Positions 1 through 6,481 of a stretch of 12,162 nt of DNA are shown here, piece after piece. A model generated the notes under the pieces. That model ran no database searches and was not told the DNA's origin. It worked only from the letters and a program-made list of their open reading frames with translations. Position numbers and translations under genes: made by a program. The stretch's first letter is position 1, and every line of letters starts with the position of its first letter. The stretch covers positions 1 through 12,162 of the forward strand of contig JAOZSG010000067.1 of assembly GCA_029939785.1 (NCBI GenBank), in the 5' to 3' direction. The stretch is from Fidelibacterota bacterium. GTDB taxonomy: Bacteria; Fidelibacterota; UBA2242; JAFGTP01.

Positions 1-1
1 T

Positions 2-136
2 GATACCTTTGGGTATGATATTATTTCATCAAAACTAAGACAATATAATTTATGCCAAATTCGGAGTTCTGATATTATCCCAACACTTCATTCATGTATC
101 AAATTTAATTCCAATTTACACTTCTATATCTTTTGA
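2..136 (+). other. Short open frame entering from upstream, doubtful gene tail
   Basis: Frame 2 is open from the window edge for 44 codons to a TGA at 134-136. Its last third reads roughly LHSCIKFNSNLHFYIF, which faintly recalls the histidine-rich motif of IS91-type transposases, but spacing and key residues do not fit well. In DNA this AT-rich a 44-codon open frame can arise by chance. It could be the tail of a decayed gene or of a mobile element whose end may lie at 277. I make no functional call. Confidence 0.12.
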
Positions 137-222
137 ATATTTTCAATATTTCTTTCATATAAATTTGATAATTCTGAATTAAATATATATAATGAATAAT
201 GAAAGAATTTAATTCAAAAAAG

Positions 223-277
223 ATGTGTAATAAAAAAATGACATTTGTAGAAAAAAATGAGTAATAAAAAAGTGACA
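223..277. repeat. Two 21-bp direct repeats, 34-bp period (IS21-like end or regulator site)
   Basis: Positions 223-243 and 257-277 are near-identical direct repeats sharing the core GTAATAAAAAA[A/G]TGACA, with about 19 of 21 bases matching. On the reverse strand each copy starts TGTCA followed by a T-run and ATTAC. This is the look of the multiple terminal repeats at the ends of IS21-family elements, which begin with TG and end with CA; the element would then lie to the left of 277. No transposase gene is visible, so it would be an element end or a remnant. The alternative is a pair of activator sites about 100-150 bp upstream of the proposed pilin promoter. Confidence 0.5.
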
Positions 278-361
278 ATACGGAAAATGTTTACGTGCAG
301 GATTTTAACATACTTGTTATTTCAAGTCGATAAAAAATTAATTTTTATATTTAATGAATGT
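278..361. other. Non-coding AT-rich spacer upstream of the pilin promoter
   Basis: Between the direct repeats and the proposed promoter I see no convincing open frame, RNA gene or terminator. Together with 1-222, which is AT-rich and stop-dense in most frames, it makes the roughly 430-bp region before the pilin essentially gene-free. Confidence 0.5.
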
Positions 362-378
362 TTGGCATACCAATTGTT
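362..378 (+). promoter_or_regulatory. Possible sigma-54-like promoter for the pilin gene
   Basis: TTGGCA at 362-367 and TTGT at 374-377 are spaced as the -24 and -12 elements of an RpoN promoter (consensus TGGCACG-N4-TTGC). TGGCA and TTG match; the C and G after TGGCA and the final C of TTGC do not. Transcription would start near 389, giving a leader of about 40 bases before a good ribosome site (AAAAGGAG at 417-424). Pilin genes in several phyla use RpoN, which supports the idea. A TATAAT at 407-412 is an alternative -10, but it has no well-spaced -35 and would leave almost no leader. Confidence 0.33.
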
Positions 379-391
379 ATATAAACAATTG
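371..391. promoter_or_regulatory. Perfect 8-bp inverted repeat, possible operator
   Basis: CAATTGTT (371-378) and AACAATTG (384-391) are perfect inverted copies around the 5-bp spacer ATATA. The repeat overlaps the proposed -12 element and start region of the pilin promoter, so a dimeric regulator bound there could control pilin transcription. No T-run follows it, so it is not a terminator. The regulator is unknown; the response regulator in this locus has no DNA-binding domain and is not a candidate. Confidence 0.45.
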
Positions 392-430
392 AAAATAAAA
401 TAGAGTTATAATTAACAAAAGGAGAACCCG

Positions 431-871
431 ATGGGAACACAACAAATTTTATTAATCGTATTAAGTGTAGTAATTGTAGGTATTGCAGCAGCAGTAGGTA
501 TTCAAATGTTTAGTTCACAATCAATGAACGCTAATCGTCAGTCAATTGCCGCAGACGCTCAGCAGTTTGCTGCTCAGGCAATAACATATTTTAAAACACC
601 TGTAAGCATGGGTGGTGCCGGTAATACTTCTTCCGCTTTCACAAGTGCTAATGTAGCTGCATATTTAGGTTGGGCATCTGGTAGTTTTACAAATGCTAAT
701 GCAACTTATGTTGTATCAGGATCTGGCAATGCTTTAGTTATTACCGGAACAGGTATAGAAGCTAATAGTGCTGGAAATACGAATGTTGTAACTGCTACAG
801 TAAGTGCTGCAAATATATTAGATCCATCAGCCGGTGAATCTATTGTAATGGCATTTTCATTAAGTAGTTAA
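431..871 (+). CDS. Type IV pilin-like major subunit with minimal leader
   Basis: This 146-residue protein probably forms the fibre of the pilus encoded downstream. Residues 4-27 are one hydrophobic helix (QILLIVLSVVIVGIAAAVGI), followed by a helical stretch (about 28-54) and a globular tail rich in Ala, Ser, Thr, Asn and Gly. A MGGAGN turn lies near residue 60. A type IV prepilin would be cut after a Gly; here the only candidate is Gly2, which would leave TQQ as the mature start, with no Glu at +5 and no charged leader. The family may therefore use a two-residue leader or none. From memory, proteins starting MGxQQxLLIVLxVIIVGI sit beside T4P genes in FCB-type genomes. The start has a strong ribosome site (AGGAG, 6-base spacing). 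The gene is less AT-rich than its neighbours and is followed by a terminator, as expected for an abundant structural protein. Confidence 0.7.
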   Translation: MGTQQILLIVLSVVIVGIAAAVGIQMFSSQSMNANRQSIAADAQQFAAQAITYFKTPVSMGGAGNTSSAFTSANVAAYLGWASGSFTNANATYVVSGSGNALVITGTGIEANSAGNTNVVTATVSAANILDPSAGESIVMAFSLSS

Positions 872-895
872 TTTATCTCATTTAGAATAGATTTT

Positions 896-925
896 GGGGG
901 GTATGTTTCATACCTCCCTTTTTTT
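896..925 (+). terminator. Intrinsic terminator after the pilin gene
   Basis: A 10-bp stem pairs GGGGGGTATG (896-905) with CATACCTCCC (909-918), with one G-T wobble and a TTT loop, followed at once by seven T (919-925). It lies 24 bases after the pilin stop. It should end most pilin transcripts while letting some read through into pilC, so the pilin is made in excess over the machinery. Confidence 0.93.
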
Positions 926-943
926 GGTTTAATGGAATAAACA

Positions 944-973
944 ATGAAAGCAAAAGATGCTAAAAGAATATAG
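944..973 (+). CDS. Possible 9-residue leader ORF overlapping the pilC start
   Basis: ATG at 944 opens a 9-codon frame (MKAKDAKRI) ending in TAG at 971-973, overlapping the pilC start at 957. It has a GGA at 934-936 with good spacing, whereas the pilC ATG itself has no clear ribosome site. It may be a coupling or leader ORF, or a chance frame; there is no protein-level evidence. Confidence 0.2.
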   Translation: MKAKDAKRI

Positions 974-2291
974 ATATCAATGTATATCCAAAAATGGCAA
1001 ACCTATTCGGGGTATTGTTACAGCTTCTAATAAGAAAAAAGCACAGGGATTGATTGAACCTCAAATACGAAAACACGGATTGAAATTACAAAGTCTTGAA
1101 AAGAAGAGAGATTTTTTATATAAAGTTGAGACTAAAAAAGGTAGTAAGATTAAGGGAAGGCAATCAGCGTTTAATAAATCGGAAGTATCAGAAGCTCTTG
1201 TAAAAATGGGTTATAAAATAATCAAAATCGAACCTGTTTTATTTGATATTGCTTTTAAACCACCCTTTGATGTAATAATGAGATTTATTCAATTAAGTTC
1301 GTTCTTATTGAAAGAAAAAATGGCCTATGATAAAATTCTCCAAATTATGGCAGATGAAGAAACCAATCCAGTATTAAAAGATGCAATAAAAAAAATAGAA
1401 GATGAATTGAAAAAAGGTAAAGAAGGATCTGAAGTATTTAGCAAATTTGCTCATATATTTGGAAAATTTCCTGCATATATGCTAGGTCTTGCCACAAAAA
1501 GTGGTAATATGTCAGTTGTTTATGAAGCTACAGCAAAGTTCATGGAACGAACAATGGAATATAAAAAAAGTCTGAAACAGGCATTTATGACACCTGCATT
1601 TACTTTAGTTGCGATGACTGGTGCTGTAATATATTACCTTGTAGAAATTTTTCCTTCAACGGCTGAGTTATTTATAAAATTTGGTATGGATGTACCACCG
1701 ATGACACAGGCAACCTTGGATATGAGTTATTATCTGGCTGATAATTGGTTAAAATTTTTGATAATATTTACTATTCCAGTTGTAATTTTATTGATATGGT
1801 TTAGTACTCATAATGGAAGAATTGCAAGAGATAAGATGATGACAAAAATCCCGGTACTTGGATCACTATTTCATAAATCAAGTATCGAGATTTTTTTCAG
1901 AGTTTTCTCTGCAATATATTCCGGAGCGGAGGATAATATTGAGACTTTACGTGCATCTGCAGAAGCATGTAAAAATTGTTGGATTGAAAATGGAGTGAAA
2001 GAAGTTGCTATTCCACTAATGTTAAAGGAGGGAATGCCTCTTGTACCCGCCTTAGAAGAAGCAGGAGTTTTTAACCAATCAACACTCAGTAGATTACGTT
2101 CCGGTGAGGAGGTCGGTAATGTATTGCATTCAGCAGAAATGATAGCATTATTTTATGAAAAGGAAACAACCTATAAGATGCATGGAATTATTGAATCTAT
2201 TCAGGTATTTATTGGTCTTTTTATAGGAATAGTTATAACGGCATTAACTGTTATATCAGCCGAATTAGCATTGGTATCACCTCAGATATAA
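957..2291 (+). CDS. pilC: Type IV pilus inner-membrane platform protein (PilC/GspF family)
   Basis: PilC is the inner-membrane platform on which the extension and retraction ATPases act. The 444 residues show two GspF-type cytoplasmic domains (about 104-205 and 305-410). Each is followed by membrane helices: about 213-231 after the KQAFMTPAF motif, 264-283, and a C-terminal helix about 412-438. The FP...FIKFGMDVPPMTQ stretch (from 232) matches the family's lP...F...G..lP..T region. The N-terminal module (aromatic, Gly-Lys, Ile-x-Gly, Ala-x-Asn-Lys) occurs twice, at residues 5-48 and 53-92, which explains why the protein is about 40 residues longer than usual PilC. The start at 957 is forced: an in-frame TGA lies at 945-947 and the next Met is residue 84. 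No clear Shine-Dalgarno is seen, so coupling or readthrough from upstream may matter. It lies 31 bases after the pilin terminator. Confidence 0.92.
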   Translation: MLKEYRYQCISKNGKPIRGIVTASNKKKAQGLIEPQIRKHGLKLQSLEKKRDFLYKVETKKGSKIKGRQSAFNKSEVSEALVKMGYKIIKIEPVLFDIAFKPPFDVIMRFIQLSSFLLKEKMAYDKILQIMADEETNPVLKDAIKKIEDELKKGKEGSEVFSKFAHIFGKFPAYMLGLATKSGNMSVVYEATAKFMERTMEYKKSLKQAFMTPAFTLVAMTGAVIYYLVEIFPSTAELFIKFGMDVPPMTQATLDMSYYLADNWLKFLIIFTIPVVILLIWFSTHNGRIARDKMMTKIPVLGSLFHKSSIEIFFRVFSAIYSGAEDNIETLRASAEACKNCWIENGVKEVAIPLMLKEGMPLVPALEEAGVFNQSTLSRLRSGEEVGNVLHSAEMIALFYEKETTYKMHGIIESIQVFIGLFIGIVITALTVISAELALVSPQI

Positions 2292-2351
2292 ATGGAGAAA
2301 AGGAATTTTAATTGATCGACTTTCTGATAGATAACTGCCTTAAGGATAGAT

Positions 2352-4130
2352 ATGTTAAACGATTCAAGACTTGCTTATGTGCTAGTCGAACAGGGTATAT
2401 TAAATAATACCCAGGTTGAAAAAGTTTTAGAAATTTATAACCAAAAACCTGATAAGGAGTCGGTTAATTTGATTGATATACTTGTTGCAGAACTTGGTAT
2501 CAGTTATGATTCAATAATAAAGCCTCTGGCAGACTTATATGCTTTTCGAACATTTGATATAGATCCGGTGAGTTTATCTGAGGAGCAGATTGAACGTACC
2601 AGAGATATTTTATTGCAGTTTCCCAATGATATTCGTGAACAGTTGTTAAATAATAGAATTGTTCCTTATAAATATAATTTAAGTGGTAGGAATAAACTCA
2701 TTGTACTCGCAGCAAATCCAATGGATAAATTATGCTCAATTATTCCGAAACAGAGTGATTTTAAGCGTTATGAGGTTGTCTATACTCCAAGAGAAACAGT
2801 AGATGAATTAATATTATTAGTTGATCCTCGTCAAAATGAATATATGGATGTTCTTGGAGAAGTTGATGAAGTCATGGAAATCAGTGAAGATACGAAAGTA
2901 GAAGATATTGATGAGACTGTATTAAATGAGGAAATTAACAAAAGTTTACTGGTAAATTTATATGAGGGAGCATTACTGGAAGCAGTAAGAAAAGGTGCAA
3001 GTGATATTCATATTATTCCAGGTGGAAAATCTTCTGTTGAATTGCATTTCCGTGTTGATGGAAAATTACAGTTATGGTTTAAAAAGGATAATATTCATCC
3101 GGAAGCTTTTTCCGCTGTTGTGAAAGACAGATCAAAAGGTATAGATAGATTTGAAAGAGATAATGCCCAGGATGGATTTGCTCAGCGTAAAATTGATGGT
3201 GTTTTAATACGATTTAGAATTTCTGTTGTACCAATAGTTTCAGAGGAATTGAGTCGTAGGTTTGAATCTATTGTAATTAGAATTATTGATGATAGAAATG
3301 TTATAACGGATTTCACAAAACTTGGATTTCAAAAATATTCCTTGGAGAAATTCTTGCAATCTATCAATACTTCAAAAGGAATGATTATTGTTACTGGTCC
3401 AACAGGAAGTGGAAAAAGTACTTCGCTTCTCGCTGCTCTCCATCATGTAATCAATCCAACAAGAAATGTCCTTACCTGTGAAGATCCAGTAGAATATCGT
3501 ATTAAGGGAGCCAGACAATTAAAAATTGGTCATAAAATGGACTTTAATGCTGCTATCAGGGCTATATTAAGACATGATCCGGACATAGTAATGGTTGGTG
3601 AAATAAGGGATAGGTTAACTGCAGAAGTTGGTGTAAAACTGGCAAATACAGGGCATCTTACTTTTTCTACTCTTCATACTAATGATGCTCCGAGTGCAGT
3701 TTCGCGATTATATAAAATGGGAATTGAACCATTCCTGTTAGCAAATTCAATAAATATTATCACGGCACAACGTTTGGTCAGAAAACTATGTCAGTCTTGC
3801 AAGAAAACTTTATCAAAGGAAAATGAAAAATTTGCTTTAGAACTGGGTTTAACCCGTGATGATATTGAATCAGGTATAATATTTGAGCCTGGACCTGGAT
3901 GTCCAAAGTGTACAATGGGCTATAAAGGAAGAGTTAATATTACAGAGGCACTTTATTTTTCCCCTGATGTAAAAAAGGAAATTTTAAACTCAGGAACTGA
4001 TATAAATGAAGATAGAATTAAAGAAATTGCTCTTGGGGAAGGAATGTTGACATTATTGGATTCTGGTATTGATAGAATCCGAAATGGTCTCACAAGTATT
4101 GAAGAAATTGCTTATGTTGCATCTGAATGA
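2352..4130 (+). CDS. pilB: Type IV pilus extension ATPase (PilB/GspE family)
   Basis: PilB is the hexameric cytoplasmic ATPase that drives pilin polymerisation through PilC. Of 592 residues, about 1-160 form a T2SSE-N/MshEN-like region (RLAYVLVEQGIL near the start, then a second module ending near IVLAANPMD). A helical linker follows, then the catalytic core. Motifs are intact: Walker A GPTGSGKST 349-357 (Lys355), Asp box EDPVE 377-381, Walker B DPDIVMVGE 409-417 (Glu417), and His box TGH 433-435 with STLHT. A zinc-binding pair is C480xxC483 and C517xxC520, typical of PilB and GspE and absent from PilT. MshEN domains can bind cyclic di-GMP; the first repeat has Ala where the RLG motif has Gly, so binding is uncertain. 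The start follows AAGGA (2342-2346), and an in-frame stop at 2328 limits alternatives. Confidence 0.97.
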   Translation: MLNDSRLAYVLVEQGILNNTQVEKVLEIYNQKPDKESVNLIDILVAELGISYDSIIKPLADLYAFRTFDIDPVSLSEEQIERTRDILLQFPNDIREQLLNNRIVPYKYNLSGRNKLIVLAANPMDKLCSIIPKQSDFKRYEVVYTPRETVDELILLVDPRQNEYMDVLGEVDEVMEISEDTKVEDIDETVLNEEINKSLLVNLYEGALLEAVRKGASDIHIIPGGKSSVELHFRVDGKLQLWFKKDNIHPEAFSAVVKDRSKGIDRFERDNAQDGFAQRKIDGVLIRFRISVVPIVSEELSRRFESIVIRIIDDRNVITDFTKLGFQKYSLEKFLQSINTSKGMIIVTGPTGSGKSTSLLAALHHVINPTRNVLTCEDPVEYRIKGARQLKIGHKMDFNAAIRAILRHDPDIVMVGEIRDRLTAEVGVKLANTGHLTFSTLHTNDAPSAVSRLYKMGIEPFLLANSINIITAQRLVRKLCQSCKKTLSKENEKFALELGLTRDDIESGIIFEPGPGCPKCTMGYKGRVNITEALYFSPDVKKEILNSGTDINEDRIKEIALGEGMLTLLDSGIDRIRNGLTSIEEIAYVASE

Positions 4131-4182
4131 TAGTAGTAATATAGTAATAAAATATTTTTAGTAGTTTAGTAGAGGTTGAATT

Positions 4183-5025
4183 ATGAGTAAACGTATATTA
4201 TTGGCTGATGATGAATTTGAAATACGGGATATCAGTAGGACTATCCTTGAGGATTCCGGATATGAGGTCGCATTAGCTACTGATGGCAAAGAAGCTATGG
4301 AAATGATAAATAAGGAAAAATTCGATCTTTATTTACTAGATATGATGATGCCACATTATAATGGTTTAGAGATAACTAAAGCAATTAAGAAAAAATACCC
4401 TTTGGCTATTATTATAATTATTACTGGATTTTCTAGTATTGACGGAGCAGTTGAAGCTGTACATGCAGGAGCTTTTAAATATCTGGCAAAACCTATAGAT
4501 CCAAAAGAAATGTTAAAACAAATTAGTAGAGGTTTGAAATATTCAGAGGAACTTTATGGTTTTGACGAAAAAATTAATACAAATGTACTTAAAAAATCCA
4601 AACATCAAGAATTTACTATTTTTACTGGCTTTACACAGGACCAAAAAGATGAGATATTAAAACTGGGAAATAGAATTGAATATAAGATTGGTGATGATAT
4701 TTTCGGATTTAACAGTTCAATTATACTGGTAGAAAAAGGTGAAATTTCAGTACTGTTAAGTAATTCAACAGTTGATCATCTGGAAGAAGGTGATTCCATT
4801 GGTGGAGAAACGATTGTATTTAATCCAAAAAGAGAATATCAATTAAATGTTAAATCTGACGTAACGATTATAGAAATAAAAAGTACTGTTTTATTAAATT
4901 ATTTTTCCGAAGACAGAGGACAATTATTTATGAAATTTAAGAATAATCTTATTGTAGAAGGTTATAGAAAATGGCGTAAAGCTGTTCAACGTATTTTATT
5001 ACTTAAAATGGTAAGTGAAGATTAA
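4183..5025 (+). CDS. Response regulator: receiver plus cNMP-binding-like domain
   Basis: This 280-residue cytoplasmic protein has a complete receiver domain (about 3-120): acidic pocket D9/D10, phosphorylation site D53 in LLDMMMP, switch Thr81 and Lys103-Pro104. After a linker, residues about 143-255 look like the beta-roll of CRP-type cyclic-nucleotide-binding domains (Y-x-I-G-D-x-I-F, then V-x-K-G-E-I-S-V, then EEGDSIGGE). The phosphate-binding cassette is incomplete: the Glu of the usual FGE is present but the Arg-Thr/Ser pair is not clear, so ligand binding is doubtful. There is no helix-turn-helix; the C-terminus is a basic helical tail. It sits between the pilB and pilT genes, which suggests phosphorylation-dependent control of the motor by protein contact. 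No sensor kinase is present in the window. A ribosome site AGAGG lies at 4171-4175. Confidence 0.85.
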   Translation: MSKRILLADDEFEIRDISRTILEDSGYEVALATDGKEAMEMINKEKFDLYLLDMMMPHYNGLEITKAIKKKYPLAIIIIITGFSSIDGAVEAVHAGAFKYLAKPIDPKEMLKQISRGLKYSEELYGFDEKINTNVLKKSKHQEFTIFTGFTQDQKDEILKLGNRIEYKIGDDIFGFNSSIILVEKGEISVLLSNSTVDHLEEGDSIGGETIVFNPKREYQLNVKSDVTIIEIKSTVLLNYFSEDRGQLFMKFKNNLIVEGYRKWRKAVQRILLLKMVSED

Positions 5026-5036
5026 TAGATAGTGTC

Positions 5037-5124
5037 ATCCGTTAGTTGGCGGATATGAAAAAATGAAAAAATTAGATAGGATTAATATGATAAACAGGAT
5101 AATAAAATAGTTATCCAGTAAATC
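5037..5124. repeat. Imperfect inverted repeats in the spacer before the pilT-like gene
   Basis: The 129-base gap holds two small dyads. ATCCG (5037-5041) pairs with CGGAT (5050-5054), extended by wobble pairs. ACAGGATAA (5094-5102) pairs with TTATCCAGT (5111-5119) with one mismatch, and three more pairs form further out (5089-5091 with 5122-5124). Neither is followed by a T-run, so these are not terminators. The second resembles the ATCCTGT/ACAGGAT-type dispersed intergenic repeats seen in many environmental genomes (recalled, not searched). An RNA processing site is another possibility. Confidence 0.3.
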
Positions 5125-5154
5125 CAGTCTAAAGAAAGTAGATAAGGAAAATTT

Positions 5155-6366
5155 ATGGGATTATCTTTCACATCAGAAATGCAAATAACACTTCCTGATT
5201 ATTTTAGGGGAGTAAGTCGATATAGAAAAATCAATAAGTTATTAACAATTAATGAATCATGGCAGGAAGAATCATTTAGTCATGCAAAACTATTGTTAAG
5301 GCAGATGAAAAAGTTGGAAGCATCAGATCTTGATATGGGAAGTTCAAATTCTGAACACCAGGTATGGTTTAGAATCTTTGGAGATAAAAAACCTGCAGCA
5401 GATGTTCCAAAATATGATTCGGATGAAGTTGTTGTAATTTTATTGAGTGTTCTGACAGATGAACAAAAAGTTGTATTGTTTGATGAAAGAAATATTGATT
5501 TTTCGTTAGGAATTAAATATTCTGACAGTAAATATGAAAATCGATTTCGAGGTTGTATTTATTTTGAAAATGGTATGATCGTAGGAAATTTCAGAAAGAT
5601 TAACGAAGAGTTATTTCCAATAAAACAAATAAACATTCCTATTCCGGTTTTACAGCGGATGAATTTAAAATATGAAAAAGCCGGATTGGTAATTGTAACA
5701 GGAATTACAGGTTCCGGTAAAAGTAGTACTCTTGATGCAGTAATAAATATGAATAACGAAATGAATGATGCACATATTGTCATTCTTGCTAATCCAATAG
5801 AATTTGTACATAGATCGAAAAGATGTATTATAAGACAACGTGAAATAGGGGATGACGTAGTAGATTTTAAAAGTGGTACAAAACAATCATTAAGGCAAGA
5901 TCCTGATATTATAATGGTTGGTGAGATGCGTGATCCAGATACAATCAGAACAGTTCTTGAAGTAACAGATAGTGGTCATAAAGTTTTTACAACTCTTCAT
6001 ACAAGTTCCGCTGTAGAAAGCATTCACAGAATGGTTGCTGAATTTCCGGCAAATGAACAAGATAGAATTCGTCTTAGACTTGCAGATACTCTTAGTATTG
6101 TTTTATCTCAAAAGTTAGTACCGGATAGAAACGGAAGAAGAGTACTGGCCAAAGAGATACTAAATGTTAACTCATCAGTTAGAGCTGCTATTAGAAATAA
6201 GAATATTGATGAAATATACCAGATGATTACTCAAGGGAAAAATGCAGGAATGTACACAATGGAACAAAATTTAAATTATTTATTCCAAAAAAATATAATT
6301 ACAGAAGAAACAGCATTGAATTATTCTAACAGTAGAAAACGAATGAAACAAATAATGTCCTGTTAA
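5155..6366 (+). CDS. pilT: Divergent PilT-like retraction ATPase
   Basis: PilT-type ATPases drive pilus disassembly, powering retraction. The N-terminal half keeps weak PilT signatures: LEASDLDM near 54-61 for ASDLHL, then DFSLGIKY and RFRG. The core has Walker A GITGSGKSS 183-191 (Lys189), Walker B DPDIIMVGE 249-257 (Glu257), His box SGH 273-275 with TTLHT, and the PilT-type QRE-x-G at 228-232. There is no zinc CxxC pair, which separates it from PilB. The Asp box, usually TIEDPIE, reads ILANPIE (210-216), so two of its three acidic residues are lost while Glu216 stays. The C-terminus keeps a partial AIRNLIRE-like motif (AAIRNKNIDEI) and GMYTMEQNL. The start follows AAGGA at 5144-5148. Its presence argues for a retractile T4P rather than a type II secretion system. 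Confidence 0.88.
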   Translation: MGLSFTSEMQITLPDYFRGVSRYRKINKLLTINESWQEESFSHAKLLLRQMKKLEASDLDMGSSNSEHQVWFRIFGDKKPAADVPKYDSDEVVVILLSVLTDEQKVVLFDERNIDFSLGIKYSDSKYENRFRGCIYFENGMIVGNFRKINEELFPIKQINIPIPVLQRMNLKYEKAGLVIVTGITGSGKSSTLDAVINMNNEMNDAHIVILANPIEFVHRSKRCIIRQREIGDDVVDFKSGTKQSLRQDPDIIMVGEMRDPDTIRTVLEVTDSGHKVFTTLHTSSAVESIHRMVAEFPANEQDRIRLRLADTLSIVLSQKLVPDRNGRRVLAKEILNVNSSVRAAIRNKNIDEIYQMITQGKNAGMYTMEQNLNYLFQKNIITEETALNYSNSRKRMKQIMSC

Positions 6367-6408
6367 TATATAGATTTATAAGGATATAGGAGTATGTTTG
6401 GTTGATAT

Positions 6409-6437
6409 TTGATATTTTAACTTATATGTACTATAAT
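6409..6437 (+). promoter_or_regulatory. Sigma-70-type promoter before the pilMN fusion
   Basis: TTGATA (6409-6414) and a perfect TATAAT (6432-6437) are separated by exactly 17 bp. Transcription would start near 6444, giving a leader of about 38 bases to the ATG at 6482. It lies in the 115-base gap after pilT, one of the two longest gaps inside the cluster, and would let the alignment and secretin genes be expressed apart from the motor genes. A second TTGATA sits 7 bases upstream (6402-6407). Confidence 0.6.
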
Positions 6438-6481
6438 AAATAAGTATGTTGTTTTTTTTTGACAATTAATTTAAATGAGTA

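Noticed and set aside
3..16. Small dyad ATACC...GGGTAT at the window edge
   Set aside because: The loop would be only two bases with a wobble closing pair, and no T-run follows, so it is not a credible terminator.
407..412. TATAAT as the pilin gene's -10 box
   Set aside because: No -35 lies 16-18 bp upstream, and the transcript would start at or inside the ribosome site.
2292..2315. Short frame MEKRNFN just after the pilC stop
   Set aside because: Seven codons without a ribosome site of its own and no link to the pilB start; most likely chance.
5037..5054. Dyad ATCCG/CGGAT as terminator of the response-regulator gene
   Set aside because: The stem is short with wobble extension and is followed by an A-rich, not T-rich, stretch; the reverse strand also lacks a T-run.
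6459..6464. Perfect TTGACA after a T-run, as a -35 element
   Set aside because: A -10 at normal spacing would fall on or after the start codon at 6482, and none is seen there. The pair at 6409/6432 is better.
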